Assembly (NCBI RefSeq): GCF_000771745.2 | Contig: NZ_JPSL02000040.1 | Span: forward strand, 248,001 to 312,000 | From: Thermus filiformis | GTDB taxonomy: Bacteria > Deinococcota > Deinococci > Deinococcales > Thermaceae | Direction: 5' to 3' | Length of the DNA: 64,000 nucleotides | Shown here: positions 1 through 8,407 of the stretch, in pieces | Layout of the letters: the number at the start of each line of letters is the position of its first letter | How positions within the stretch are numbered: position 1 is the stretch's first letter | Program-made: the position numbers and the translations under genes | The notes under the pieces: model-generated | What the model was told of the DNA's origin: nothing | Database searches by the model: none | What the model saw: only the letters and a program-made list of their open reading frames with translations

Positions 1-327
1 TTGGCCCTCGCCCCCGACACCTACCTGGAGCCGGATCTCGCCCTGCTTCACCCTGGGGATTACCGCGAGCGCCTTCCGGGCCCCGGGGACATCCTTTGGG
101 TGGTGGAGGTGGCCGACGCTTCCTTGGAATACGACCTAGGTAAAAAGCTCCCCCTCTACGCCAAGGGGGGCGTGCCCGAGGTCTGGGTCCACGACCTTGC
201 CGGGGGGCGCCTGCTCCTTTTCCGTACCCCCGAGGAGGACCACTACCGGGAGCAGATCTGGGTCCGGCCGGGCGAGAGGGTGGCCCCCTTGGCCTTTCCC
301 GAAACCCTTTTGGAGGTGCCGTGGTAA
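1..327 (+). CDS. Uma2 family (DUF820) putative endonuclease, 5' end outside the window
   Basis: This is the C-terminal 108 codons of a Uma2/DUF820-like protein; the reading frame is open at the window edge, so the true start lies upstream. Uma2 proteins have a PD-(D/E)xK-like restriction-endonuclease fold. Visible here are the family's PDLALL strand, the VVEVADASLEYDLGKK segment (E, D and K in the expected order) and the YAKGGVPEVWVHD block. Full-length members are about 190 aa, so roughly the first third or more is missing. Its stop overlaps the GTG start of argC by 7 nt, so argC is probably translated from the same mRNA. The cellular role of Uma2 proteins is poorly known, and no partner gene is visible. 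Confidence 0.8.
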   Translation: MALAPDTYLEPDLALLHPGDYRERLPGPGDILWVVEVADASLEYDLGKKLPLYAKGGVPEVWVHDLAGGRLLLFRTPEEDHYREQIWVRPGERVAPLAFPETLLEVPW

Positions 328-1367
328 GGGTAGGGATCTTGGGGGCCTCGGGGTACGGCGGGGGGGAGCTCATCCGCCTGCTGAAGCGCCACCCCGAGGT
401 CAGCCTGGTGGGCTTCTCCAGCCGGCGGCACACGGGAAGGCCCCTTTATGAGGTCTGGCCTCAGCTTTTGGACGAGCGGCTCTTCCGGCCCCAGGAGGAG
501 GTGGTGGCCGAGGCCGAGGTGGTGATCCTGGCCCTACCCAACGGGATCGCCATGGAGCTCGCCCCCGGCCTCCTCGAGGCGGGCAAGCGGGTGGTGGACC
601 TCTCCGGGGACTTCCGCCTTCCCCCCGAGGTCTACGAGGCCTGGTACGGCCTGCCCCACAAGAGCCCTGCCCTCTACCGGGAGGCGGTCTACGGCCTGCC
701 CGAGCTCTTCCGGGCCGAGATCCCGGGGGCGCGGCTTGTGGCCAACCCGGGGTGCTACGTGACCGCCGCCACCTTGGCCCTGGCCCCCCTGGCGGCGGAG
801 GGGCTTTTGGAGGAGGCCTTCCTGGCGGGGATGAGCGGGGTCTCCGGGGCGGGGCGGGAGGCGGAGGAGACCTTCTTCGCCGAGCTGAACGAGAACCTGA
901 GGCCCTACAAGCCGGGGGGCACCCACCGCCACACCCCCGAGATGGAGCTGAACCTGGCCCGCCTGAAGGCCCAGGGGCGCTGGCCCCGGACCCACGGGCC
1001 CAAGGAGGAGGTCCGCCTCTCCTTCATCCCCCACCTGGTCCCCATGACCCGGGGCATCCTGGTCAGCGCCTTCGTCCGCCTGAGGGAGGACCTTTCCGAG
1101 ATGCGCCTCGAGGCCCTTTACCGCTCCTTCTACCAGGACGAGCCCTTCGTCTCCTTCACCCGCGCCCTACCCCAGACCAAGGGCGCCTACGCCTCCAACC
1201 GGGTCTGGGTCAGCCTGCGCAAGGACGAGCGGGCGGGCCTGGTCCAGGTCTTCGCCGCCTTGGACAACCTGGGCAAGGGCATGGCGGGCCAGGCGGTGCA
1301 GAACCTCAACCTGATGTTGGGCTTTCCCGAGGGCCTGGCCCTGGACCGGGAGGGGGTATGGCCTTGA
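321..1367 (+). CDS. argC: N-acetyl-gamma-glutamyl-phosphate reductase
   Basis: This enzyme catalyses the NADPH-dependent reduction of N-acetylglutamyl phosphate to the semialdehyde, the third step of arginine biosynthesis. It has an N-terminal Rossmann motif ([13 protein letters not shown], residues 5-17) and a catalytic cysteine in NPGCY near residue 145. A later HRHTPE segment supplies the conserved histidine. At 348 aa it has normal length. The start is GTG at 321, preceded by GGAGGT at 312-317. The next gene, argJ, starts inside its last codons (10-nt overlap), so the two act together. Thermus also uses a related LysY enzyme in lysine synthesis; the argJ neighbour favours the arginine assignment here. 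Confidence 0.93.
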   Translation: MVRVGILGASGYGGGELIRLLKRHPEVSLVGFSSRRHTGRPLYEVWPQLLDERLFRPQEEVVAEAEVVILALPNGIAMELAPGLLEAGKRVVDLSGDFRLPPEVYEAWYGLPHKSPALYREAVYGLPELFRAEIPGARLVANPGCYVTAATLALAPLAAEGLLEEAFLAGMSGVSGAGREAEETFFAELNENLRPYKPGGTHRHTPEMELNLARLKAQGRWPRTHGPKEEVRLSFIPHLVPMTRGILVSAFVRLREDLSEMRLEALYRSFYQDEPFVSFTRALPQTKGAYASNRVWVSLRKDERAGLVQVFAALDNLGKGMAGQAVQNLNLMLGFPEGLALDREGVWP

Positions 1368-2503
1368 GGCTTCCCTTGGGCTTCCGGGCCGGGGCCGTCC
1401 GGGCCGGGATCAAGCCCTCCGGCAAGCCGGACTTGGCCCTTCTGGCCTCCGGCCTGCCCGCCTCCTGGGCTTACGCCGCCACCCAGAACCGGGCCGCCGC
1501 GCCCTCCGTACACCGGGGGCGGCGGCTGTACGCGGGGGGCGGGCTCCTCCGGGCGGTGGTGGTGAACGCGGGCAACGCCAACTGCGCCACCGGAAGCCGG
1601 GGGGTTCTGGACGACGAGCGCATGGCCCGGGCCGCGGCCTTGCGCCTGGGCCTGCCCGTGGAGGAGGTCCTCACCGCCTCCACCGGGGTCATCGGGGTGC
1701 CCTTGCCGGTGGAGCGGATAGAGGAGGCCCTGCCCCGGCTGGACCTCACCCCCTTCGCCGACGCCTTCGCCGAGGCCATCCTCACCACCGACCTCAGGGT
1801 GAAGACCGCGGAGGCCCAGGTGGGCGGGGCCCGGATCGTGGGGGTGGCCAAGGGGAGCGGGATGATTCACCCTAGGATGGCCACCATGCTGGCCTTCCTG
1901 GTCACGGACGCCGCCCTGCCTCAGGAGGCCCTGAGGGCGGGGTTTGGCCGGGTGGTGGACCGGACCTTCAACCAGGTCACGGTGGACGGGGACACCTCCA
2001 CCAACGACCTGGCCGTCCTCCTGGCCAACGGGGCCCACGGGGAGGTCCCCCTTTCGGCCTTCTGGGAGGCCCTCGAGGAGGTGGCCCGGGAGCTTGCCCG
2101 GATGATCGCCCGGGACGGGGAGGGGGCCACCAAGCTCATGGTGGTGCGGGTCCTGGGGGCGGCCACGGAGGAGGAGGCCCGGTGGGCGGCCAGGGCCGTC
2201 GCGGCAAGCCCCCTTTGGAAAAGCGCCCTCTACGGCAACGACCCCAACTGGGGCCGGATCCTGGCCGCCCTGGGCAACTCGGGGGCCCGGTTTGACCCGC
2301 TAAAGACGCGGATCGTCCTCCAGGGGATCCTCCTGTACGACGGGGAGGCCCTGCCCTTTGACCGGGAGGCGGCGAGCCAGGCCATGCGGGGCGAGGAGGT
2401 GGAGGTCCTGGTGGACCTCCGCCAGGGGGAGGCCCAGGGGGAGGCCTTCGGGTGCGACCTCACCGAGGGGTATGTGCGGATCAACGCCCTGTACACCACT
2501 TGA
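1358..2503 (+). CDS. argJ: Bifunctional glutamate N-acetyltransferase / amino-acid acetyltransferase
   Basis: ArgJ moves the acetyl group from N-acetylornithine to glutamate, giving a cyclic arginine pathway. The 381-aa precursor should self-cleave before the threonine of the MATMLAF motif (Thr near residue 176). That threonine becomes the N-terminal nucleophile of the beta chain, and the preceding [14 protein letters not shown] block is typical. Other conserved parts are [22 protein letters not shown] and GNDPNWGRI. An open frame extends far upstream through argC, but the ATG at 1358, overlapping the argC stop by 10 nt, gives the expected protein beginning [14 protein letters not shown]. The C-terminus ends in [10 protein letters not shown], as usual for the family. 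Confidence 0.94.
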   Translation: MALRLPLGFRAGAVRAGIKPSGKPDLALLASGLPASWAYAATQNRAAAPSVHRGRRLYAGGGLLRAVVVNAGNANCATGSRGVLDDERMARAAALRLGLPVEEVLTASTGVIGVPLPVERIEEALPRLDLTPFADAFAEAILTTDLRVKTAEAQVGGARIVGVAKGSGMIHPRMATMLAFLVTDAALPQEALRAGFGRVVDRTFNQVTVDGDTSTNDLAVLLANGAHGEVPLSAFWEALEEVARELARMIARDGEGATKLMVVRVLGAATEEEARWAARAVAASPLWKSALYGNDPNWGRILAALGNSGARFDPLKTRIVLQGILLYDGEALPFDREAASQAMRGEEVEVLVDLRQGEAQGEAFGCDLTEGYVRINALYTT

Positions 2504-2528
2504 CCCCCGTGCTTCATCTTGATACTCT
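2500..2528 (+). promoter_or_regulatory. Promoter for the secreted beta-rich protein at 2576
   Basis: TTGACC (2500-2505) and TACTCT (2523-2528) are 17 bp apart. The -35 element overlaps the argJ stop codon. It is followed by a 47-nt leader with a strong Shine-Dalgarno sequence AAGGAGGTGG (2563-2572) before the ATG at 2576. Confidence 0.6.
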
Positions 2529-2575
2529 AGAAGGGGATTAGCCTTTAGGCTGTCCCACTCCGAAGGAGGTGGAAC

Positions 2576-3037
2576 ATGAGGCTATTCAAGTCGGTGGTTC
2601 TAACCTTGGCTCTTTCCCTGGCGGTTCCTGCCCTTGCCCAAAGCCGGCTGTTCGGGGAGGTTTTGGCGGCCAACCTTACCCTTTCCCCTAGCTTTACGCT
2701 GAATGCGTCTGTAAGCGCTGGGGCCACCCAGGTCCTGGGTCCCTTGGATGCCCGGGTGAATCTAGGCGCCCATCTGGGAGGCACCACCTTGGTTACCCTG
2801 GGGGCAGATGCCCTCTACCCCCTGCCTGTGGCCCTCAACCCCGGGCGTCTGGACGTGGGCCTTGGGTTTAGGGGGATTCTCGCTTCTAATGGCAGCGACT
2901 TTGCCCTCCGGGTCCTCCTAGGCTACGAGCTTCCCCTCCAGTCTGACCTGGCCGTCAGGGTGGAGCCCACCCTGGAGTTCCAGGGTTCTGTAGCGGTTTT
3001 CGGATTGAACCTGGGGCCTAGGGTTTACCTGCGCTGA
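2576..3037 (+). CDS. Small secreted beta-rich protein, possible outer-membrane barrel
   Basis: I do not recognise a named family. The 153-aa product has a clear Sec signal peptide (residues 1-21, cleavage after VPALA). The rest alternates hydrophobic and polar residues in short strands, for example LDARVNLGAHLGGTTLVTLGAD and FALRVLLGYELPLQ, and ends in the aromatic/beta-type tail NLGPRVYLR. This pattern suits a small outer-membrane beta-barrel or other all-beta envelope protein. It has its own promoter and a strong ribosome site. The gene uses more A/T-ending codons (CTA, TCT, GTT) than its neighbours, which may indicate transfer or weaker codon selection. A hairpin with a T-rich tail at 3058-3089 may end its transcript. 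A similar protein is at 62289. Confidence 0.6.
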   Translation: MRLFKSVVLTLALSLAVPALAQSRLFGEVLAANLTLSPSFTLNASVSAGATQVLGPLDARVNLGAHLGGTTLVTLGADALYPLPVALNPGRLDVGLGFRGILASNGSDFALRVLLGYELPLQSDLAVRVEPTLEFQGSVAVFGLNLGPRVYLR

Positions 3038-3054
3038 GGCCCTCGTTGGTTAAG

Positions 3055-3636
3055 ATGAAGGGGATGCGCCGGCATCCCCTTCTTCTTTTGCTCCTCCTCG
3101 CCGCCTGCGCCCGGCCGGCCGGGCCTCCGCCCCAGCTGGGCCTGGTGGAGCCCCTGGGGGGCGGGGTGGCCCCGGGGAAGGACGTCCTGGCCCGGGGGTA
3201 CGCCTTTGACGAGGCGGGGGTGCGAAGCGTCCGCGTCCAGGGGCAGGAGGTCCTGCCGGAGGAGGAGGTGGGGAAGAAGCTCGTGGAGTTCCGCTTCCGC
3301 CTCAAGGCCCCCACCTCGGGCCGGGTGGAGGTGGTGCTCGAGGCCGAGGACACCGGGGGCCAGGTCCGCACCCTCCGCCTCCCCCTGGTCCTGGACGCCC
3401 AGCCGCCCCGGATCGTGGTGGAGGGGAGGGAGGCCAAAGACGGCCTTCTGCGGGTTTACGGCCGGGTGGAGGACAACGTGGGGGTGGAGCGGGTGGTCCT
3501 CCAGCAGGGGGGGCGGTTCTCCGCCCTGGCCCTTCCCAAGGGCACCTCGGTGCCCTTCGCCCTCGAGGTTTCCAAGGGGGCCGTCCTCATCGCCATAGAC
3601 GCGGCGGGCAACCGCGCAAGCCGCCCGCTTCCGTGA
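3055..3636 (+). CDS. Lipoprotein with immunoglobulin-like repeats
   Basis: The N-terminus has a short charged start, a run of leucines and the lipobox LAAC, so the mature protein should be lipid-anchored at a cysteine near residue 18. The remainder (about 170 aa) looks like two tandem Ig-like or cadherin-like beta domains: VRSVRVQGQEV...VEVVLEAEDTGGQVRTLRLPL, then PRIVVEGREAKDGLLRVYGRVEDNVGVERVVL...AIDAAGNRASRPLP. The D.aGN.a..p ending is typical of bacterial Ig-fold modules. Start choice is uncertain: ATG at 3055 or 3064, or TTG at 3046. The first codons form half of a 10-bp inverted repeat at 3058-3081. Specific function is unknown. Confidence 0.65.
   Translation: MKGMRRHPLLLLLLLAACARPAGPPPQLGLVEPLGGGVAPGKDVLARGYAFDEAGVRSVRVQGQEVLPEEEVGKKLVEFRFRLKAPTSGRVEVVLEAEDTGGQVRTLRLPLVLDAQPPRIVVEGREAKDGLLRVYGRVEDNVGVERVVLQQGGRFSALALPKGTSVPFALEVSKGAVLIAIDAAGNRASRPLP
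3058..3089 (+). terminator. Hairpin with T-rich tail overlapping a start region
   Basis: AAGGGGATGC (3058-3067) and GCATCCCCTT (3072-3081) form a perfect 10-bp stem with a 4-nt loop, followed by TTCTTCTTTT. It resembles an intrinsic terminator for the 2576 gene, yet it encodes the first residues of the lipoprotein at 3055, so it may also control that gene. Confidence 0.5.
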
Positions 3637-3642
3637 TATACT
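3637..3642 (+). promoter_or_regulatory. Possible -10 element for a leaderless start at 3650
   Basis: TATACT lies 7 nt before the GTG at 3650 and directly follows the lipoprotein stop codon. No good -35 is seen. The spacing fits a leaderless transcript. Confidence 0.4.
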
Positions 3643-3649
3643 CCCGCCC

Positions 3650-3916
3650 GTGCAGGGGGTCTTGGAGCGAGCGACGGTGCTTTTGCGGGAGGCCCGGCCC
3701 ACGGGGCGGGACCTTCCCAAGCTTCAGGAGGCCGCCCGCCTTTTGGAGTCCCTCCGGCCGGGTCCGGAGCGGGACGCCCTTTTGGCCCTGGCCTACCTCA
3801 GGATGTACCAGGTGGCGCGGAAGGAGGAGTACTACCTGCGGGGCTACAGCTATGCCCGGACGAGCGGGAAGGAGGAGGCGCTCGCCCTGGCGGAGCGGGC
3901 GAAGGAGGGAGCGTGA
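3650..3916 (+). CDS. Hypothetical 88-aa alpha-helical protein
   Basis: This is a small cytosolic protein rich in Leu, Arg, Glu and Ala, almost certainly all-helical; TPR-like helix pairs are possible ([29 protein letters not shown]). There is no signal peptide or metal motif. The GTG start at 3650 follows a TATACT box and has no ribosome site, so it is probably leaderless. Its TGA stop overlaps the GTG start of the DUF420 membrane protein (GTGA), so the two are translationally coupled. I assign no function. Confidence 0.6.
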   Translation: MQGVLERATVLLREARPTGRDLPKLQEAARLLESLRPGPERDALLALAYLRMYQVARKEEYYLRGYSYARTSGKEEALALAERAKEGA

Positions 3917-4350
3917 AGGAAGTCCTGGGTCTTCTCGCGGTCTGGTCCATCGTCCTCTCGGGCCTGACCCTTCTTCTGGGCCTTTACTTCATCCGGCGAG
4001 GGCGGCGGGAGGCGCACCACCGGAGCATGCTGGTCGCCACGGGGCTCGCCGCCCTTTTCCTGGTCTTTTACCTGGCCAAGTGGGCGCTTCACGGCACCAC
4101 CCTTTACGGGGGCCCCGAGGCCTGGCGGGGGGCGTACTACGCCCTCCTCATCACGCACACCCTGCTCGCGGCCCTGAACGGCCCTTTGGCCCTCTACGTG
4201 ATCTACAACGCCCTCAAGGGGCGGTTCTCCGTGCACAAGCGCTGGGCCCGCTGGCTGGTGCCTATTTGGCTCTACGTGGCGGTTTCCGGCTGGGTGATCT
4301 ACCTGGTCCTGAAGCGGTACGGGGTGGAGGCGGGGACGATCGCCTTTTAG
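3913..4350 (+). CDS. DUF420 family membrane protein
   Basis: This 145-aa protein has four predicted membrane helices (about residues 5-25, 40-60, 77-99 and 112-132). It carries conserved histidines in EAHHRSM and THTLLA and the HKRWARW segment, which match the DUF420 (YozB/CtaM) family. Some members, such as S. aureus CtaM, support the activity of haem-copper oxidases; whether that holds here is inference, and no oxidase genes are nearby. The start overlaps the preceding gene by 4 nt. The 3' end overlaps the convergent minC gene by 4 nt, so the two transcripts meet tail to tail without a spacer. Confidence 0.75.
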   Translation: MKEVLGLLAVWSIVLSGLTLLLGLYFIRRGRREAHHRSMLVATGLAALFLVFYLAKWALHGTTLYGGPEAWRGAYYALLITHTLLAALNGPLALYVIYNALKGRFSVHKRWARWLVPIWLYVAVSGWVIYLVLKRYGVEAGTIAF

Positions 4351-4886
4351 GGTAGGCGCCTGGTCCAGGCTTCCAGGATGATCCTTCCCTCCACCACCCG
4401 GGCCCGCTCGGGGCCCCGGGGGTTTCCGGCCTCCTCGGGGGCCTGGGCCAGATGGTGGGCGATGCGGAGCTGTTTGGCCTCGAGGGAGAGGGCCCAGATG
4501 GCCCGCTCCTCGTCCCCCAGGGCCCCCGCGTGGGCCAGGCCCCGGAGCTTCCCCACCACGATCACGTCCCCTCCCGCCACCACCTCCGCCCCTGGGTTCA
4601 CGTCCCCCAGGACGACCACCGTGCCCGGGCTTTCCACCCGCTGCCCGGCGCGCAGGGTGTGGTCCACCACCAAGGTGGTGGGGACGGGTTTCTCCCGCCG
4701 GGGGGGGACCAGGCGCAGGGGGCGGCCGAGGCGGAGGAGGGCCTCCAGGACCTCCTGGCTCACCGGCCCCGCCACCTCCACCTCGAGGGGAAGGCCCTCG
4801 GGCAGGCTGAGCCGGGCCACCTCCTCCGGGGTCTCCCCGCCGTCTAAGCGCAGGGAAAGCGCGTTCTTCGTGGCTCTTAAGCGCAT
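4347..4886 (-). CDS. minC: Septum site-determining protein MinC
   Basis: MinC inhibits FtsZ polymerisation away from mid-cell. The C-terminal beta-helix domain is plain, with [35 protein letters not shown] near residues 87-120. The N-terminal half (residues 1-75) is the smaller FtsZ-interacting domain and is less conserved. At 179 aa it is a little shorter than E. coli MinC. It is the last gene of the minus-strand shape/peptidoglycan operon, starting 5 nt after the mrdA stop, which suggests that elongation and division-site genes are co-expressed. MinD and MinE are not in this window. Confidence 0.85.
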   Translation of the reverse strand: MRLRATKNALSLRLDGGETPEEVARLSLPEGLPLEVEVAGPVSQEVLEALLRLGRPLRLVPPRREKPVPTTLVVDHTLRAGQRVESPGTVVVLGDVNPGAEVVAGGDVIVVGKLRGLAHAGALGDEERAIWALSLEAKQLRIAHHLAQAPEEAGNPRGPERARVVEGRIILEAWTRRLP

Positions 4887-4891
4887 CGGGC

Positions 4892-6622
4892 CTATTCTAC
4901 CTTCCAGTAGGCGGCCATGACCTTCTTCGCCGCCGGCAGGGCCACCCGGCTCCCCTCCCCCCCGTTTTCAAAGAAGGCCACCACCACCAGGGGGGGGTAG
5001 GGGGTGCCGGGCTCCGCCGGGCCGTAGCCCATGTACCAGGCGTGCTCCAGGCCCCTCCGCTTCCCCGGGGTCTCCGCCGTCCCCGTCTTGCCCCCGGTGG
5101 GGACGGGGAAGTCCTTCAAGAGGAAGCTCGCCGTCCCCGCCTTGACCGTGAGCCGGAGCCCCTCCTGCAAGGTGGTCCAGTACCGGCCCGGCACCCTCTC
5201 CGGATCGTAGCGCACCTCCTCTTGGCCGATCCGCTTCACCAGGTGGAGCCTCGGCTTAAGCCCCCCGTTCGCCAGGGTGGCGAGCATGCGGGCGATCTGG
5301 GCGGGGCTTGCCAGGACGTACCCCTGGCCGATGGCGATGGAGAGGGTCTCCCCCGGGTACCAGGGCTCCTTCAGGGCTGCCTGCTTCCAGGCCCGGGTGG
5401 GGAGGAGGCCGGTCTTCTCCGCCACCTCGAGCCCCGTCCCCTCCCCTAGGCCCAGAAGCCGGGCCCGGTAGGCCAGCCGGTCCACGAAGCCCAGGGGGTC
5501 CTTGAGCACCGCCTGGTAGTACCAGGTGTTGCAGCTCCAGGCGATGGCCTCCTTCACCGTCATGGGGCCCATGTCCCGGCCCGCCCAGTTCCGGCGCAAA
5601 AGCCCCCCGTGGACGATGTAGGGGCTGCAGCGGTAGGTGGTGCCCGGCGCGGCGTACCCCTCCTCCAGGAGGGCGTAGCTGGTGGCCAGCTTGAAGGTGG
5701 AGCCCGGGGTGTAGGCCTGGGTGGCCCGGTTCAAAAGGGGAAGGTCGGGGTCGGTGAAGAGGGCCTGGGCCTCCTGGGGGACGGGCCTTCTGGCCAGGAG
5801 GTTGGGGTCAAAGGAGGGGGCGGTGGCCATGGCCAGGACCTCCCCGGTCCTGGGGTCCAGGGCCACGATCGCCCCCTTGACCCGCCGGGCGGGGGGGAGG
5901 CCGTTCAGGGCCCGGCCGCGGTTGATGTCGGCCAGGGCCTCCTCCAGGGCCTTCTCCGCCGCCCGTTGCAGGTCCAGGTCCAGGGTCAGGACCACGTCCT
6001 TGCCCGGGGTGGGCTCCTTCAGGATCTCCTCCCTCAGCCGCTCCCCCCGGACGTTCATCTCCACCGCCCGTACCCCCCGCACCCCCCGCAAAAAGGGCTC
6101 GAGGGCGGCCTCGAGGCCCGCCGCCCCCACCTCCTCGTCGGGGCTGTACCCCCGTTTGACCTCCTCCGGCCCCGCCCGCCGCACGTACCCCAGGACGGGC
6201 CCGGAGATGGGCCGGGGGTAGACGCGCTGGATCCTTTCCACCAGGTAGAGGTTCTTCTGCCCCGCGGTGAGCTCGGCCAGGGTGGGGACCAGGGCCTCGG
6301 GGACCCCTGCCTTCAGGGTGACGGGCCCTTGCGCCTTGGGGAGGCCGGAAAGGCCCAGAAGGGCCAGGATGCGCTCCTTGTAGAGGACCTCCCCCCCCTC
6401 GTAGACCAGGTCCACCGCCACCCGGTCCTGGGCCAGGACGCGGCCCTTCCGGTCCAGGAGGCGCCCCCGGGGGGCGGGGAGGCCTTCGGTCTTCAGGTAG
6501 TTGCCCTGGCTTTTAGTAGCGTACCTCTCGTACTCCACCACCTGCAGCTGCCACAGCCTCGCCCCGTACATGGCAAAGACCAGGGCGAAGAAGAGGATGA
6601 GGGCGCGGATCCGGCTCGTCAT
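4892..6622 (-). CDS. mrdA: Penicillin-binding protein 2, cell elongation transpeptidase
   Basis: This class B PBP cross-links peptidoglycan during rod elongation with RodA and MreBCD. It has an N-terminal membrane helix (RALILFFALVFAMYGARLW, residues 4-22) and a PBP dimer domain. The transpeptidase domain has the three active-site motifs: STFK (Ser near 308), SCN, and KTG (near 512, in GGKTGTAE). An open frame reaches 6754, but the ATG at 6622 overlaps the mreD stop as ATGA and starts directly before the membrane helix, giving 576 aa, so the 44 upstream residues are rejected. It sits between mreD and minC in one operon. Confidence 0.92.
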   Translation of the reverse strand: MTSRIRALILFFALVFAMYGARLWQLQVVEYERYATKSQGNYLKTEGLPAPRGRLLDRKGRVLAQDRVAVDLVYEGGEVLYKERILALLGLSGLPKAQGPVTLKAGVPEALVPTLAELTAGQKNLYLVERIQRVYPRPISGPVLGYVRRAGPEEVKRGYSPDEEVGAAGLEAALEPFLRGVRGVRAVEMNVRGERLREEILKEPTPGKDVVLTLDLDLQRAAEKALEEALADINRGRALNGLPPARRVKGAIVALDPRTGEVLAMATAPSFDPNLLARRPVPQEAQALFTDPDLPLLNRATQAYTPGSTFKLATSYALLEEGYAAPGTTYRCSPYIVHGGLLRRNWAGRDMGPMTVKEAIAWSCNTWYYQAVLKDPLGFVDRLAYRARLLGLGEGTGLEVAEKTGLLPTRAWKQAALKEPWYPGETLSIAIGQGYVLASPAQIARMLATLANGGLKPRLHLVKRIGQEEVRYDPERVPGRYWTTLQEGLRLTVKAGTASFLLKDFPVPTGGKTGTAETPGKRRGLEHAWYMGYGPAEPGTPYPPLVVVAFFENGGEGSRVALPAAKKVMAAYWKVE

Positions 6623-7068
6623 CGCCGCGGGCCTCTCAGAAGGAGGTAGAGGGCCAGGGTGAGGAGGAGCTCGGCCAGGAAGAGGAAGGCCAGGGTCTCG
6701 GGGTGGAAGAGGCGGAGCCGGAGCCAGTAGGCGGCCAGGAGGAGGCCCGCCCACTTACCCAGGTAGGCCCAGAGGAAGGCCAGGACCCGGCCCAAAAGCT
6801 CGGGGGAGACCCAGCGCTGGGCGGCGTAGAAGGCGTAGGTCCCCACGAGAAGCCCCGTCCCATGCAGGCCCAGATACCCCAGGCCCAGGAGGTCCTGGAG
6901 GAGGCCCAGAAGGAGGGCCAGGGGGAGGCCCTGGTAGTAGGGGATGCGGGCGGTGAGGTGGAGGGCCAGGAGGAAGTAGAGGTCCGGCGGGGGGAGGCCG
7001 TCCGGCAGGAGGCCCGAGAGGAAGGCCTGGGCCAAGGCGGTGAGGAGGAAAAGGGCGAGCGTCCTCAT
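6619..7068 (-). CDS. mreD: Rod shape-determining protein MreD
   Basis: This 149-aa hydrophobic protein has about five membrane helices and lies in the classical mreC-mreD-mrdA order. MreD links cytoplasmic MreB filaments to the periplasmic wall-building enzymes. Sequence features of the family are the LPDGLPPPDLYFLLALHL and LLGLLQDLLGLGYLGLHG segments. The start overlaps the end of mreC by 4 nt and the stop overlaps mrdA by 4 nt. mreB is not in this window. Confidence 0.88.
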   Translation of the reverse strand: MRTLALFLLTALAQAFLSGLLPDGLPPPDLYFLLALHLTARIPYYQGLPLALLLGLLQDLLGLGYLGLHGTGLLVGTYAFYAAQRWVSPELLGRVLAFLWAYLGKWAGLLLAAYWLRLRLFHPETLAFLFLAELLLTLALYLLLRGPRR

Positions 7069-7853
7069 AGGGGCCTCAGCACCACCACCTCCTCGAGGAG
7101 GGAGAGCTCCACCAGGGGCCTGGCCAGGACGCGCTTCTTCAGCCCGCCCTCCACCCGTTCCACCCGCTCCACCCGGGCCACGGGGATCCCGTCCGGGAAG
7201 AGGCCCAAGGGCGTCCCCGTAAGCAGCCGCTCCCCGGGGGCCAGCTCCACCTGGGGCGGGAACTCGGCCAGGAGGCGGTCCGGGGGGAAGCCCTGGGCCA
7301 CCCCCCGGCCGGGGGCGTTCTCCGGCCTGACCCCCACCCGGCTTTCCGGGTCCAAAATGGTGCGCACCACCGCGGTCTTCTCGGTGGTCTCCACGATCAG
7401 GCCCACCAGGCCCTGGGGCGCGGTGACGGGCATCCCCACCCGGAGGCCGTCCCTCTCCCCCAGGCCCAGGATCAGGCGGCGGAAGAGGCCGCTTTGGTCC
7501 TCCCCGATCACCGGGGCCACCGCCACCACCCCGGGGGCCTGGGCCTCCTTTACCGCCAGGGCCCGCCGGAGCCGCTCCACCTCGAGCCGGAGCCGGGCGT
7601 TCTCGCTCCTTTCCGCCTCGAGGGCTGCCCTCAGGGCCCGGTTCTCCGCCCGCAGGTCCCGCCGGTCCACCAGGGCCGCCCCCGCGGCCCGCAGGTTCTG
7701 CCCCAGCCGGTGGCCCAGGGCCAGAAGGGGGGCGGTGCGGGCGGAGACCTCCGCCGAGAGGGCCAGGGCGGTGGGCCGGGTCAGGCTGGCAAGGGCCAGG
7801 CTCAAAAGGAGCAGGAGGAGGAAAAGCCCCCGGCGGAGAAGGTTCTCGCTCAC
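7065..7853 (-). CDS. mreC: Rod shape-determining protein MreC
   Basis: MreC is a membrane-anchored periplasmic scaffold for the elongation machinery. The 262-aa sequence shows one N-terminal membrane helix (residues 7-25), then a coiled coil (about 60-100, many Glu, Arg and Leu). The beta-rich MreC core follows, with [44 protein letters not shown] and the later [14 protein letters not shown]. It overlaps maf upstream and mreD downstream by 4 nt each, typical of a tightly coupled operon. Confidence 0.9.
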   Translation of the reverse strand: MSENLLRRGLFLLLLLLSLALASLTRPTALALSAEVSARTAPLLALGHRLGQNLRAAGAALVDRRDLRAENRALRAALEAERSENARLRLEVERLRRALAVKEAQAPGVVAVAPVIGEDQSGLFRRLILGLGERDGLRVGMPVTAPQGLVGLIVETTEKTAVVRTILDPESRVGVRPENAPGRGVAQGFPPDRLLAEFPPQVELAPGERLLTGTPLGLFPDGIPVARVERVERVEGGLKKRVLARPLVELSLLEEVVVLRPL

Positions 7854-8407
7854 GGCCGAAACCCCCAGGCCCAGAGCAGGGCGAAGACCCGGGAGACGGG
7901 CAGGCCCACCACCGTGTAGAAGTCCCCCTCTATTCCTTCCAGAAGGGCCATCCCCAGGCCCTGGGCCCCGTACCCGCCCGCCTTGTCCAGCCCCTCGCCG
8001 CTTTGCACGTACCAGCGCATCTCCTCCTCGGATAGGCGCCGGAAGCGGACCCGGGCGGTGTGCACCTCCAGGACCTCCCCTTCCCCCCTCAGGTAGAGGC
8101 CGGTGTGGACCTGGTGCTCCCGGCCGGAAAGCCGCCTCAGGAAGTCCAGGTTCTCCTCCGGGTCCCGGGGCTTGCCTAGGGCCGTCCCGTCCAGGTCCAC
8201 CACCGTGTCCGCCGCCACCACGAACCGCCCCTCTACGCTCCGTCCCTTTCTAAGGGCCAGGGCGCGGGCGAGCTCCTGAGGGGCCAGGTCCAGGTCCTCC
8301 GCCACATTCGGGACCACCACCTTAAGCCGGTAGCCCAGGGCCTCGAGGAGGGCCCGCCGCCTGGGGCTTCCCGAGGCCAGGATCAAAGGGGCGTCCCCGC
8401 TTCCCAA
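7850..8407 (-). CDS. maf: Maf-like nucleoside triphosphate pyrophosphatase
   Basis: Maf proteins hydrolyse dTTP/UTP or modified nucleotides and in several bacteria are tied to septum formation. The signature [16 protein letters not shown] and the later [20 protein letters not shown] and GGYGAQGLG motifs are all present. Start choice: the TTG at 8407 has GGAGGT about 9 nt upstream and gives 185 aa; a second TTG at 8386 (TTGA overlap with the upstream stop, 178 aa) would start at the conserved ILASGSPRR and is also plausible. The gene overlaps the preceding phospholipase-D gene and mreC. Maf next to mreBCD is a common arrangement. Confidence 0.85.
   Translation of the reverse strand: MGSGDAPLILASGSPRRRALLEALGYRLKVVVPNVAEDLDLAPQELARALALRKGRSVEGRFVVAADTVVDLDGTALGKPRDPEENLDFLRRLSGREHQVHTGLYLRGEGEVLEVHTARVRFRRLSEEEMRWYVQSGEGLDKAGGYGAQGLGMALLEGIEGDFYTVVGLPVSRVFALLWAWGFRP

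Noticed and set aside
4347-4920. A plus-strand 180-codon frame opposite minC
   Set aside because: The Arg/Ser/Thr/Pro-rich product without motifs is a shadow of minC, whose C-terminal beta-helix motif is clear.
6623-6754. 44-residue N-terminal extension of PBP2
   Set aside because: It lies inside mreD in another frame and is Pro/Gly-rich. The ATG at 6622 with ATGA overlap and an immediate membrane helix is the natural start.
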